From: Meandrina meandrites
Taxonomy: Eukaryota > Cnidaria > Anthozoa > Scleractinia > Meandrinidae
DNA: 64,000 bases
Reading direction: 5' to 3'
NCBI GenBank assembly: GCA_963693305.1
Contig: OY855904.1
Location: 33,933,417-33,997,416 of the forward strand
Shown here: positions 11,301-26,300 of the stretch, one piece after another
How positions within the stretch are numbered: the stretch's first letter is position 1
How the letters are laid out: each line of letters starts with the position of its first letter
Program-made: the position numbers and the translations under genes
Notes under the pieces: model-generated
Told to the model about the DNA's origin: nothing
The model's input: the letters and a program-made list of their open reading frames with translations, nothing else
Database searches by the model: none

Positions 11301-14300
11301 CAAAGATTTAAAGGGAAATAAAATATTTGCTTAAGTAAACAATTGAGCGTGCCCAAACGTGCAGGGGTTACGTCATTAGAAGGGAAAAACCCCCAAGCTA
11401 AAGATAGCCGGGCACAACGTAAATCTCGGATTGTGTGACTAACGTGACTACTTTGCTTGTCCTTTACTCATAATGCAAACAGATTAAATTTAACCGTGAC
11501 TTTTGAGAAAGAAAGCTGTTAATTAGCCAAAAATATAAGCGCGGTTTTAAGTTGCTATAGCAACTTCTTGTTTTTGCTTACGCAAGCCAGATTGATTTTA
11601 TATCTGGAACGACAGAATGTGCACAGTGGCTTTTATCTATTCGTACGAATATTATGAGTACAAGGATACGTTTGTTACGCGTTGAGGCAACAGAGGTATT
11701 GCTCAACATAAGTTTGCTTTAATAGATCACAAGTCTATTGTTTGTCGTCTTCATTGAAAGAAGTATTTTTAGCTCGTCACACAATCTTTTGTTTTGACCA
11801 CAATTCACGGACTTGATCACGACTATCTACGACTTAATGCAGCTTCTCAAGACTTCAGACAGGAAAATGGTAATGTACAATATTGCTTCGAACTTAAATG
11901 GAACTTAACTGGAATTTTTAGAAGGATCGGTAAAGCCACTTAGTGAAAAATTGACTGCAAAAAGCCATCGGGCTAAAATTAAACTTACGCTTTAGCGTGA
12001 ATAATGAAGGATCTCACGGCTTCAAAAATATGCAGAATTTTGAAGCTTTGATACATTAGTGGCTACATCTTGAAATGAGAATTAATCTAAAACAAAACTT
12101 CCTTCAAGTTTCTTTCATTTGCCCAGTTAACGTTTGGAATTTTAGGCTTCTGAAGCGTATTGATTTGAAAAGCACATGGTGACATCTGATATGCAGCGTG
12201 CGGCCGACTTACCATCGCGTTGTTGTTTATTTAATAATTTGTGTTCAGTTTACGACCTTTTACATGCAAAGATTTACTACAGTACTTCGGAAAATGCAAA
12301 CAAGTATTTTTTTTGTTATTAGTTATAGTGATGGATAGCATAAAAAGCAATGTGAGTGTTTATTTTGTGGAAGGAATTCAGTAGTTGTCCGCTATCTCAC
12401 GGCACCACGATTCGCAAATTATTATCCCCAGTTACCGCTTTTCTGTACCAAGATAATACCACTGGTGGCTAAATAAATGTCAGTGACAGTTGTACAGAAT
12501 GAAAGCCTACCTTTCACCAGAGTGTTTCGAACTAGCGTTTTATTTTGTAGAAAAAGTTCGTGTTTTTGCGAGTTGTTAAAATGACGCGCGGAGGTGACTG
12601 TGGGCCCCAAAAAGTTTTGTCACACTTAAAATATGTCACACCTTAATAATATTTTTTCGCCTGTTTCCGAGACGCATTACCGAGCGGTTTGTATACGCAA
12701 ATCAGTAGGTGTTGTTTTTTGCGAAATGCAGAACTGTATCTAGGTATATATACAGGTATACTTGATTGTACTGTTAAACTCCCTGAAGAAGTGTGCGCTA
12801 GTCACACGAAACGCGTAGGAGAAAATAAAAAAGTTTTACAACTCAAGTAGTTCACAGATGCGCTGCTCACTGGTTTTACTTTAAAAAATATAATAAGTAA
12901 AATATGATTTAAACGGATGTTACAAAAAACGCCTCAATACATATGTTATTACGTGTTGTTATATTTTGGGGGCCATACGATTAGCGCTAATCGTATGGCC
13001 CCCAAAATATAACAACACGTAGTAACATATGTATTGAGGCATTTTTTGTAATGTCCGTTTACAGCATATTTTACTTATTATTCACTTCCATGGGAAGTTG
13101 TAGCTAGGCACGCGAATGTGCTATATATGCTGTTCTTTACTAGTTGTATTCATTCCCTGAAGAAGTCTCAGTTAGAGATGAAACACGTCGGAAATAAACG
13201 ACAAGCTTGCAACTACAAGAAGTCTTCCTTTGTGCTGCTCACTAGTCTTCGTTAAAAAATTTAAAAAAAAGGATATATTGGTAGCTGAGAAGAAAAAAAA
13301 ACGGTTGCAATTAAAATGAAAACTTACAAAATTAAAGTTAAAGCTGATAAAGTTCAAAACAAGAAGCGTATAAAATTACAAGAAAAGCCGTATAACAGTA
13401 GAATTTAAAATTGAAACTTAGAGCAGTAGAAGAAGTAGAACGGTAGAGGCGTAGAGATTAGACTTAAGGCGTATTAACGAACGTAGAGGCGTAGAGGTTG
13501 GAATTAAGAAATATAACCGTCCAGGCGTAGAAAAGAACGTAGAGGCGTAGAGGTTGGAATTAACAAATAGAATCGTCGAGGCGTAGAAAAGAACGTAGAG
13601 GCGTAGAGGTTGGAATTAAGAAATAGAACCGCCGAGGCGTAGAAAAGAACGTAGAGGCGTATAGGTTGGAATTGAGAACCGTCGAGGCGTAGAAAAGAAC
13701 GTAGAGGCGTAGAGGTTGGAATTAAGAAATAGAATCGTCGAGGCGTAGAAAAGAACGTAGAGGCGTAGAGGTTGGAATTAAGAAATATAACCGTCGAGGC
13801 GTAGAAAAGAACGTAGAGGACTAGAGGTTGGAATTAAGAAATAGAATCGTCGAGGCGTAGAAAAGAACGTAGAGGCGTAGAGGTTGGAATTAAGAAATAG
13901 AACCGTCGAGGTGTAGAGGTTGGAATTAAGAACCATCGAGGCGTAGAAAAGAACGTAGAGGCGTAGAGGTTGGAATTAAATGTAACCTATATATAAAGGA
14001 TCATAAGGATGTACGGCTATACAGCTATACGGCTATATGGCGTGGACATCTAACTTTAGACATCTACACAATGGCGTAGACATCTACGAAAAATTCTACA
14101 GAAAATTGAGTGTCCAAAAACGCGCCAGGTATAACAGAATTGGATCCTCAATATTCTGTGTAGATTACCACAAGTTAAATAATGTGAAAAGAGAGGATGC
14201 ATATACATGTGGTGCCTGTATTTAGTAATACATACTTTAGATAATTCAAATTAAAATTTATGGACTATGGAAAGCACCATTTTCACCTGTTACATGAAAT

Positions 14301-17300
14301 CTAGTAGGAGTTGTTGTGATGCCTTTAGGTATTCATGACGGCCAGTGAACTGTGTTACAATTGTTGCACAGATTTGAGGTCGTATTTCCTTGAGGGGTCC
14401 AAATATTCTCATTATGATTTTGCAAGTTTAAACCTTCGGTTGAGTTACTGTTTTTATGTAGTTGTTACATACTGAGCTAGTTTTTATTTGCTTTTGAGTA
14501 CTTCCTTAACACGTCAAGTAATACATAACATGGGTGATTTTGTTGGTTCAGTTAATGTGTGGCCACTGGATAACCTTACAACAGAAGGTTTGTGCATGTC
14601 CTGTAACTTATTGAAAATAAATATCTGTCTGTCAAAAAGAACCCATCAATTTATACCTGAGCTCAAAGAATTTCACAATCTCTACTAAAATACTGATATG
14701 TATTGCATCTTTAGTAAATTAGGCATTCTAAGAAAGCGAGAAGATCTTAAAATAAGTGTAACTTATTTTGGGGGGAGGGGGATTTCAGTCACTGAAATAA
14801 AACAACTAACTAGTTAGTGAAGAACTACTAAGCAAAGATTTTGCAATCTCTGTTAGCTTTCCCAAGCCCATACACTCTATAACTTGAGTCCTGTGTCCAG
14901 ACAATTTTCCTTTTTTACGTTGGCAGACTATGTGACAGTCCAAGAGAGACCAACCTTTACACACTTGGAAGTAGCAGAAGATCTATCCTTCCTTGTGTGT
15001 GCTGATGCTGCCAGTAATATCTACCTGGTAAACCTTGATGAGTACTTTGAAGACTTCCCTTCTCAGCTCATTGTTCCTGTGAGCTTCGCAGTTGGAGGCA
15101 CCTCAGTAGGAAGTTTAAAATTTCAGTATGAACTGGGGGATGAAGATTCTGTGGCACGCAATTTGGAACTGTCTGGTGTTGCTTATGGAGATAGGGTGTG
15201 GAAAACAGAACTGCTGGCATTCAGGAGGGATGCAAAGCAAGCATGCCTTAGAAATATCTCAGGTGAGATTGGTAATGTAGAGTATTTAGCTATTACATCA
15301 GAGTAAAATACCCTGATGTACCATGCCATACCATACAATATTTGCAGAATATGGCAATGCAAGACATACCACTGCTGGCCTTTTTTAATGTGAGCGGTGT
15401 TTGGAAAATTAAGGCCAGTTCGAACTGGTGACCAGCATGTTGGTGCATGTACTTTTATGCAGTTATAGGGTGAAGGATGCTCTTTGTGCATGAAATAATT
15501 TATTGACATCTGACCCTGTTTTTTTAATTACTTCATAGATGTGAACACTGTGTGTATGCCATCTATAAAGAAAAGGTGGTTTTCTGGTTTAGTGAGTCAT
15601 TATGATGGAAATACACTGGGTGCTTTTAGTTCATGTGGTAAACAACCATTGTCAAACAGTAACAGAGTTAGTGGATTCAGAGCAAAACAGAGAGAAGCAG
15701 CAGAAACATCTTCAGAAGGATTGCCGTCTATTGCATGTGTCCAAAAATCTCTTTTCATTAAATGTGAATCTTGGATGGAAATGTTCACCTTGGAAGGGGT
15801 ATCTGTGACTCCAGCATCATTCTTGTTGAACTTAAAGCCAAAGAAACAGAATGAAGAAGAAGAGCATCCTAGAGATGATTCACATGGTGTTCTTTGCCTT
15901 TATTCTTTCAAGAACAAGGAATATGTTTATCACTGGTAAGATTGCTGCCTTTCCATTAACTGCATTATAATTATTATAACAATTATTGTCATAAGATTAC
16001 TATGCCATCTTTTTCTTTCCAAGTTTGATACTGTTCAAGATTTCACACACATGCTTCTTCTCCTGTAGAGTTGTTTGAAAAATGGAAAATTTAGTAAAAT
16101 GTTCACTGGGTTTTGCTGTGAATGTACAGTAAAACATGCCAGTGGTACATTCACTTTGTCATGAACAAATACACTTAGGCAGAAAGCTGCACTTGTTGTA
16201 TGTGTTGTACACATGTACACACATTACACAAATAAACACTGGTTTGTAATCTTCTTTTGCAGGTTATCAGAGCCTTCAATGATTATTCAAAGCTGTGAAA
16301 CAGTGTATCCGCTTTTGCTACTAACCTACAAGTCAATGACAGTGGCAGCTTTTGATATCAGTCAAGATCAGTTGGTCCATAAAGTAATGCACACTTAATA
16401 CCTCCTTATTTTGGCTAAGGGATTGTATTGTCAGTATTAGACACAAGATAGTTATATCTCATTCATGTACAATTCTGTTTCTGCTAGTGATCTGTATGTT
16501 TCAACCAAGGGAGGTACACGTACAAGTATCACCTCTCTCTTTAAGGCTGGTGAAAAGCTGGTAAATTTTTTGGATGTTCTGGGAGTTTATTATCTGGACA
16601 GAGTAGTGCTAGAGACATTGAGAGATTGGAGCCAAAAAAGTCCATACTGGCAATGAAGTATTGCAGAGATCCATGAGGTGTTTGTTTGTTTATAGCCACG
16701 GAAAATCATAACCTAGTAGGAACTGATCATAGACACTTAACAGATCACCTCCATCATCATCTGTAAATTATTTAAAATTGTTATCTTGTTGTACGAAAAT
16801 GAGTGTGCACTAAGACAGAGGTGTGACTTGAGAGTTGTCTGTTTTCTTAGCTATAAAGAAACCCTGTTTTTGACTGCTCCCTTGAATTTTTATCACTAAC
16901 CATCAATGGTTCGAACCCAGTAGTATCAGTAGTGCATCTAGTGTGATCATGCAGGTGAGGGTAGTCCTGAAAATAGCTGTTATTAGTGACTGATGTTTCA
17001 ACAGCCCATGTGGAAGTATCCGAGTTTAGTGATCATTTCCTCATGGTTTGTAAAAACGTCAATCACCAATAAAACGAAATCCTTTTGAGAACCGCACTCA
17101 CCTGGACAATCACACTAAATAAGCTTTCATCTCTATTTTAGGTGATAATGTATGAAAATGCAGGCCTGGCAGACTCATTATGCTTTGTAAACCAATGGGA
17201 CCATTGCACTATTCCAATTCATGCTTTGGAAGTGGCATTAAAACTGAGGCAACTTGACACAGTTGCCTTCTTTTTGAAGAACCAGGACAAAGGCAAGATA

Positions 17301-20300
17301 ACTTGAGCTCTTAGATTTATGGATGACCTATTCTATGAGTGTAATAAATGCTGTGGAACATAAAGAAGTTGTTTTTCTTATGAAATGTTTTATTTGTATT
17401 AAGTGTTTAGTAAGTAAGTGGAGATAAAGAGTTGAGATGACTGATTTACAAGGTCTGACTGTTAACATTCAAGTTGTTTATGAACTTTGTGTTTATCTTT
17501 CAATAATTGCAAAATATTGATAACTTCTTGTTAGGGCAAGAAAGTACTATTCCTAACTACATAACTTTTAAGTACATTATTGTGTTCAAAATATCAGATT
17601 TTCTTCAGAAAGTATTTTAGTGAATATCAACTGCCTGCTTTTTTAACAGCCTTTACCAACAGATGTGCTGCTTTCTTCTCATCATCAAGCTCTTTAAGTT
17701 CACCATCACCATCATCATCACTTGGTGAATATCCTATTGGTACGACTGATGTGGAAGCAGTGACAGAGGCTCTTCTCAGAGCTGTAACCTATAACATGCA
17801 GCGTAAGTACCTGCTAGCAAGCTTTATATCATGCTCTAAGACAAAAGGAAGTCAAGTTGTATTGCAATATTTATGTTTATACTGAGAGCTTTACTTCCTG
17901 TGAATGTTTTTGCCACCTTGTTACAATGCAAAACCATATGTAGCAACGTGGCAGATGGTGGACACTTGTGAGCTAAAATCTCAGTCATTTCTTCCTACCT
18001 TCAGTAACGTCGTTTTTGTACATTAAGATTTCATTTCCACAATTAAACAGATTTTATTGTATCATTATAAACAACTAATTTTGATTCTTTTTAGAACAAC
18101 ACTACCAGCACTTTACAAGACAACTTGCGCAGATGACCTTGAGTTATCTTCACAACCTAATGGAAGATGGAGCAAAGCTCTTAGAAGGCGAGGATTTACA
18201 AGATTCCTTTGGTGGAGCTGAAACAGGACACGTATCATGTACCCCATTTTACCAAGAAATTAAAAATTGCCTTGAGGTTCTTACTCAGAGCATTGTAAAG
18301 CTTCGTTGCCATCTCACCAACATGCCATTGCTTGGTGCTGAAAGGTATGATAGTACTGATGATGGTCAGGTGCCTTATCAAAGAATTGAAATGGATGAGG
18401 AAGATGGATTACGTGAAAAGTGGACCAAAATGAGTGATGAGGTAATCTCTTAGGCTAATCTCTCTGTTTGATCACTCCCATTAGCAAGCATGTGTCCCAA
18501 AAGGGACACACAATTGCCCTATCAGGGGTGTAGCCAGGATTTTTCCAGAGGTACACACAATTTTTCCAAATTCCCCTCCAAGCCCCCCCTCCTGCCATAA
18601 ATTGTAACTGCCCTCCTGTCATAAATTGTAGTCAGTTTCTTGTAATAACCACAGAGGTAATCCTCAGTCTTTTTTTGCAGCAAACTCAGAATGACCTTAT
18701 TTGAAGTCCAATGCCTTATGTTCATAAACATGTATCACAGCGTGTTGCATGTACATATGTTTTAGCATATTTATTTTTTAGTATTATTTTCGACTTTTTC
18801 AGGTATGCATGTGCATATATGTGCGTACAGGTAGCTACGTGCCTGCCTATGTAGTGGGGTTGCCAGCATCATCGACATTTGCTGATGTGCTTTGACGATA
18901 AAACTTGGCCAGTGCAGACTATGTCAATGATCCTGAGACCTATGTTTAATACCTCTTACACTGCTTGATGGCTACGTCTTGGCATTTTTGCCATTCACCT
19001 TAAATCCATAACTAGCCAGTATGGTGATTGGTAATTAGTATTCACTTCCCTTAGGCATTCTTGCATTTGCTGGGTTCTCTCTTGTGCAGGGTTTTTTGTT
19101 GGTTACCCAAGATCCCTTAGTAAAGTGAAATATTAAATATAACATCAACTTATTACTTTATTCCCTGCCATTTCTTCTTTATTGTGGACTCTTGTATTAA
19201 TTATGACTTGTCAGGAGGTTGTTGAAGATGCCATTGTCAACAGACAGATTTGCTCAGCACAAGCGTTCTTTCAAAGTAGGATAGAAGCTCAAATGGTAGG
19301 ACATGAACCAGCATTATTTTATTTTGTGTTAGTTTTATCCAGACTGTACGACTGTGAGGTATTCATTCTCCAACAGCTTTTTTGGTGGCTGCTTGAAGTC
19401 AATTATTTCCGTTTGGCTTCATGAATGGCCCAGCAAGGTTTTAGAGGTTCATATTAAAAAAGTTTGTAGAGGACTCCATGAAAATGTTCAATAACCAAAA
19501 TAATTAAGTGCCTTTTAGCTGTAGATCTATGGCAACACTGTTTGATTCATCAGGAATTCAATCGTATCTGGACTGATGATAAAAAAAATAAGTGATTTAA
19601 CCCATATTGGTGCCCGTAACCGCCTGTGCGAAAACCACCCCTGAAATGCCTGTGCCGCCTGTAACCGCCCGTAAAAAGTGCATGGTGACAAATGCCCTTT
19701 CCCTCCCTCCCTAGAGACTTTTTGGTTCTCAAATTGTTCTATGGATAGTAAGGGCAAATAAACCAATCAGAATCTGTTTTCTGTGCATATTTTTAGAGAA
19801 CTCTAGGGGTCCTAGAGAGAAGGTTTTCGTCTTGGCTCGTGCGTTCAAAATGTAGAAGAAAATCATGGCGCATCACCGCTCTTGTCTACAAACTTTCAAG
19901 GCCTTGTTTTTCATTTGGAACACAGAAAATTCCCTCTTTGGGGCTAAAAATGAAAAGAAGAAACACCGACCAATTTTTAAGTGGCCCTAAAATGGAAAAT
20001 CATGGAGTACAGAATCCTTAAATCTCGTTGAGGACGCATTCATCTTTCTTCCACGGCTGCGAAGACACGGTATCATGGCGCTTGGAAATGTGTTTTGAAT
20101 ACAAATCACGGACCAACATACGAACTTCATGCAGCTTCTCAAGACTTTTGAAAACAAAAATGGTAATGTACAGAAGTGCTTTGAATATGGATGGAATTTT
20201 TAGAAGGATCGGTAAAGCCATTGAGTGAACAATTGACTGAAAAAGCTGTCGGCTGAAATTAAAACTTTTGCTTTAGCGTGAACATGTGAATAATTAATTC

Positions 20301-23300
20301 TTGATGCAGAATTACATGGCTTTGAAATTTTTTGACATTTTGATGCTTTTGAATACATTTCTTGGTTTTATTCTAAATAAAATTTAATTCGAAACAAAGT
20401 TTCTTTCAAGTTTCTTTCATTTATCAATCTTTGGTTCGGAATTTTGCACTTTTGAAGCGAACACGTGTTGTTATCTTATATCTGATCTTTTTACCAGACT
20501 TTCAGTTGTTTATTTAGCCGCTTTGTTTTGAGTTGTGTTTATAGCTTTAGAAAATTACTACTAACAGTGCTTCAGAAAATACAAAGGAGTATGTTTATTA
20601 ACATTAAAAGTGAAGGAAAGCATAGAAAGTGTTGCTAGTGTTCATTTAGTGGTAAGAATTCTGTAGTTTTGTCAGCGATTTTCTCTGTTTCATGCTGCTG
20701 TATTGTAAGTATTTTTGTTATCTTGAATTACCGCTTTTCTGCACCAAGAAAATACCTAAGTTCTATTGAATTAATGGCAGTGTCAGTTGTACAGAATGAA
20801 AACCTAACTTTTTCCAGAGTATTTTATTATATTTTTCAGACTTTTTTCAAAGTCTGTACGAGTTTTTGCGAGCTCCTAATATCACATGCGGAGGTGAATA
20901 AAATTTTATTGCTGTCTTTAAGTTTGGTTTGGGATCAGTTTATCAAGGCTGATAAACTCCTCAGTTCATAAATTAGTCTTTCAACATGTCTAGTCAGAAT
21001 AAAAGTTTACTTCGGGACCTATTTATTTGTCTGAATTTACTGCGCATATGGTTTATTTTTTCCACTCTTGCGTTTGCATTAAATGCCGTAAAAGAGCCAG
21101 GTATTTAGAAGTGGGTGCATGCTAAAAACCTTCAGGCATCAATGAGTTAAGAGAACTTCATTAACACGTAAGCTTCTAACAGGGGCAGATCAGTCATTGA
21201 TCTGGCTGGAGCATGATTCTGTGAACCACTAGGAAAACATTTAGTCAATGTTATCAGCTGCTTTGAAGTTTGGTACTTCCCAAACTAATGCCAACAATGT
21301 AAATAATTATTGATGCTGCACTTTGGTAAATTTATGAGTGTTGTAATAATATTTTGGAGACTTTTACAATAGCTACTCTTATGGTAATCCTTTTCAGACT
21401 GTGGAACAGGAAGAAGCACAGTGTGATGGTTCCCTTTCAAGCTTCATTGCAGTTGGCCTTAAAGTAGTTCTTCAGAAACTTTTACATCACGACATGGATA
21501 CTGTGGTTACCATGTTAATCAATATGGTAGGTTATAATATAAAAGTAGCAACATGCAAAGTTTTCTGAAAATTGATCAACCTATAATGGTGGCAGAGTTT
21601 ATGGTTGCATGCATTCATGGAAGATCTTACATTCACTTTGATTTGTCCCATTTCTAAAAATAGAAGCCACCATAAAGTTGTTAAAGTAATGTTTTGTTTA
21701 ATTATGAACTTTGTGGACTAGTATAACATCAAATTTCTGTTGAAGATCAATTGCCTGAAATGTTTATTGCTTTAAGTTTAAGATGTGTGATAATATAATT
21801 TGTTTTTGCCTCAGATTGATAAGTGTCTGTAAAGTGGTAGAACATTTCAGTGTATGAATAATGTAGGCTGTGCTTAGCTTTCAAGTGTATGATTACCAAG
21901 TAGCTACTCATAAACAGAATGTTTTCCTTTAGGGTCGTGATGTTTTGCAACAGCTTCACAAGATCTGTCTGTACACACTTCACAGACCTCTTAGAGATTT
22001 CCTGGTAAGCCTCACCTGCCACTAACAACTTACTTTTTTTTAACTTTTTTTACATTAATTTGGAAATGGGTTGCAGCTACTAGTCAACTAGTACCAATTA
22101 ATGTTACATACATGTAGTGTGCATATGTTTGTTGCTACCTGACATGCAGTAACTACAGCATCCACATTGAGTTAGTTAGTACGTGGCTTTTTTGACATCT
22201 AATTGTACTTAGTATTTGTATTGTGGACCAAAACATCAAAATAATAAGGAGAATAAAGTATCTGTCTGAAATGTCATACTTTTGGCAAGAAAGAAACCAC
22301 GCCAGGCTCTTTGACCTAGCTTGATAAAATTTAATAAGGAAAAGTAAGTTTGAAAATGTGCAATGTCTTGTCCGTTGTTAGGTGTTCCCTTACACGTGTG
22401 TTAATGTCTGGAGGTTTCACTGACATAGCAAGCTTCACAGCCTGCACACGAGAATTTAGAAACCACAAATGATTGGAGACCACTAGGGATGGGGTCTTTC
22501 ACACTTAGGAGACTACCTATTTTGAGAGAAGAAAAGGCTAACTTGATGTTTACATTATTGCAATAAAATTGCGATAGTCGATGAATGCGATTAACATTAT
22601 TGATATTTTAAAATATCTGAGAACATGATAATGTCAAATGATAAGTCACAATGTATCACCTCTCTGAAATAATGTGTCATGTTTTAATAATTAAAACAAT
22701 AATCAGAGATGGGATTCTCTTGGATTAAGTTTCTTCTAAAACCATGAAAAATCCTGTCTACAGTGTGAAACAGTGTTTACCAGACAGTGCAGTGTTGCTG
22801 CTAACTGCTTTTGATTATTGGATAGTTATCACATTGGTACCCTTCTCATGTAGATTATGGATCATCTTATAGCATTTAGCTCGGAAGGAAAAAATGTCTC
22901 TTTTTAGCTACCACATTTCTGAACATCCGCAATCAATGACTGCAATTCGAGCTGAAAAATATCATACTAGTGATGTGCAATACAGACATCTGTGTTGTGT
23001 CTCTTGTTGGTTATTATTGCTATTAGCAGTCTCCTTGAACAGCTGTAGTTACTCTTTGATTATTGATGTATTTTCCAGACAAATGAGTTGGAATCAAGAG
23101 ATTTTTTATCAGCTGAAGAAAAAAGTGTTGTTGACTTTGCCCACACCTTGGAAACCATGTATAGTCAACAGTCATTTGGAGAAGCTAAAGAGAATCTAGG
23201 CAACACTGACCAAAAGGACAGGTTTGTGACAAATGTGTTACAGCTGTGGTGAAACTGGACCAAGATATTCACATGGCTATTTGTTGTCACTTAACTTTCA

Positions 23301-26300
23301 GAACCTGACAACTTAGGGGTTTTCCACTAACACACATTGACTTAATAAGTGCTTTCATATTTATACAATTTTATTTCCATTGCCTTTCTAGTTTCTGCCA
23401 TGCTGCCATCTGTTATAAAGTTAACAGTTCATGATCCTTTGTTGCAACAATAATGCAATTAAACACATTGTGTGAAACAAGGATTTGCCCTTAGAACTGA
23501 TAAGGTTTGACCAAACTAGATTGCATTTCTCATCTTGCAAAGTTGCGTTAATTTTATTTTTTGTAGTTGGAGAGATCTTGGATTGTTAAGGAGTTCTTTT
23601 AACTTGGGTTCCACACAAATCCTTGACACCTACATTAAGACTGGTGATCTAGTACAAGCAGAAATCAACAAGCAGGTATGATATAATTATGCCAGTTTCC
23701 ATTACAAGATTAGATAAGATATACCACGCAGTAGTATTGGAAAATATGTTTATTTCTGTCATCACGTCAAAGTGAGTTGATATTTGACATTAGGGTTCAT
23801 TGATGTCTCACATTCAGAACAATTTCTATTTAACAGAGTCTTTCAAGTGGCAGTAACTATGTTGAATTACCCCTTGCATGGGTTTGTTCCTGGGATGACC
23901 TCTCTAGGCAGAGAACACTGATTGAAAGAATGCTCACATGTAAAGGTATTTAAGATATTTAAATGTCAGTGAGTTAATTAAGAACCTCAAACTATACAGA
24001 ACAGCTTACCTTATGTGTTGTAAACATGAGAATGTACCTTACTTTTTGTATGATGTATTCAAACAGTAACCTGGGTTTCCTTGTGATCTTTGAAACTGTT
24101 TAACATGCTATAATTATATCTATGACATGATGTTTATGTGCAATAAAACAGTTGTTGGATTCTGTGTTAGTCATGATAGTTAACTTGTTAAGACATCTGT
24201 AATTGTTATCATCCAAAAGTCTGGGGCTGGTACTAATGTTCCACGTGGATCATTCTCACCCTTGTGCTGAACTTTGTTCAATAATTACTTTTAGTAGAAA
24301 CTTACTTGTGTTCTATGTGTTGTGTGAATCTAATTGGTTCTCGCATTGTTTTCTATTGGCCGATAGAACAAGACCGTGCTCTCGTTGTTCTTTAAAGGGA
24401 CGATTATTCTTGATTTTTGTCTTAAAAGTACATAAGATGGTAGGTTTTGGACTGCAATCATTCAGAGCTTCTGCTAATTAAAAACAATCCCATTACTCGC
24501 CCTTGTTGTCTATGAGTAATAATGAACTAGCCTGGCCTTGTTTATTCACTCATGGGCTTGTTGTCGAATTGTTAAATAGATAGAGGTATATATGGTCAAA
24601 CCTCTTGTGATTTTATCTAAAAGTATTTATGTTTTACAGCTGAAGATTCTAGTTCCCTTTCTCACGATGTTGAGATAACAGCAGAAGCCCTTTGGAACTA
24701 CCTTTCATCCCATACAAACTGGCAGATGCTACTGGGCTGGATCCGATCTATGGCTCTTGACATTGACACAGGCAGTGATGATCCCACTCTGTATGTGGGT
24801 GAAAAGTTTGCTGTCCATGGATGGGATGTTGTGTTGCCACCTCTGCATCGCTGTGTCTTTAGTCAAGCAGGTTCCTCTCACAAGGTTGTCAGAGAGATGA
24901 TTTTGGAAGAGCTTACAAGGTCAGTCCACAAATACATTTGGACCACTTAGATCTTTTACTTTTTGAACAGATATATTGGCTACAGATGGTAACTGTAAAG
25001 GTTAATTAATGTTTAGCATTGGGCTCGTCTTCTCATGTGAAGTTACAAGCATGTGACAAAGAAAACATCTGAGTCCCTGATGAGATTCAAATCTATCACC
25101 TTCCACCCACTGGTTAGATGCGCTAACCACAAAGCTGTAGGCAGACTCGTGGTGAGCTAGACCACTTATCAGTAATGTCCAAAGCATCCCGCGTGGAGAT
25201 AGAGAAAGAGAGATGGAAATTCAAAGCTTGGTATATATATGAATAATACTGCAACGCAGCAATAAAAAAGAGTTTTCTGTAATTTTTGTGATACAAGTGA
25301 TGAAGTATACCATTGTACAAACTGAAGTGCTAAAGTAATAAAATACAAAGTGCATTGAGTAAAGCATGAAGCAAGAGTCTACAAAGTAGGAGGAGAAGAT
25401 AAATCTATAGCACTATGTTACCACTGTTTCATTGATACAGGATGATGGAAATCAAAACACCCATGGAAATGTTTCCAAGATTTCCATCAATCAAAGTTTG
25501 AAGGGGGTTTCCAACAATGTTTTGGGGGAGTGATCACGAAAGTGAACTGGCAATAAATAAGTTTTATTCCACGGCCAAAACTCGTTAACAGGTGCAAACT
25601 AAACTCTTTTGTAGCTAAGGGTTTTACCTCACTAAACCGTCAGAATAAACACCATAAAATAAAAGGTACAGAACTTTTATGTTTGGCGAGCCATAAAACA
25701 TATTGCAACATTCAGTCTGGCACTGTTGACTTTGTATAAGATTAATTTTTCGTTAAGATATGTGAAACTGAAAATGCCTTGAAATTGAAGGTAAAGTTTT
25801 GAAAAAATCTTTCAATTTTGTGTAGTAAAGTCAAATTTGACCAAGTTTCTTTAGTCTTCTGTCGGCATGTAATATTTATTTATTGCCAGTTAAACTTCAT
25901 GCGAAACGTCTTTTCAAACTTTAGCTGACAGAAATCTTGATAACCTTTCCACAGGTGTTTTTTTGATTTTGATCATTGCATATCAGTGAAAATGGTGGTA
26001 AACAAATCCAAGAAAGGTTTTAATGTTTATTATTCATATATTTATATGCATTAGGTTTTACCCATAATGTCACCACCCGTTGCCTGTTTTTGTCTTTTAG
26101 GAATGGCATGTTCACAACATCTCAACTGTCAAACTTTTCCCTTCTACTGCACTATTTGAGTACAACACAGACGTTGTTTGGTGACAATCCCCCATTGTTT
26201 TCTCTGGATGGCAGCACTGGAGGTGGTACAGAGGATTCCTTAAATACAGAAGGATGTCTTGTATACATTTCCCAATTTCATGCGAGCTTTATTGACTACT

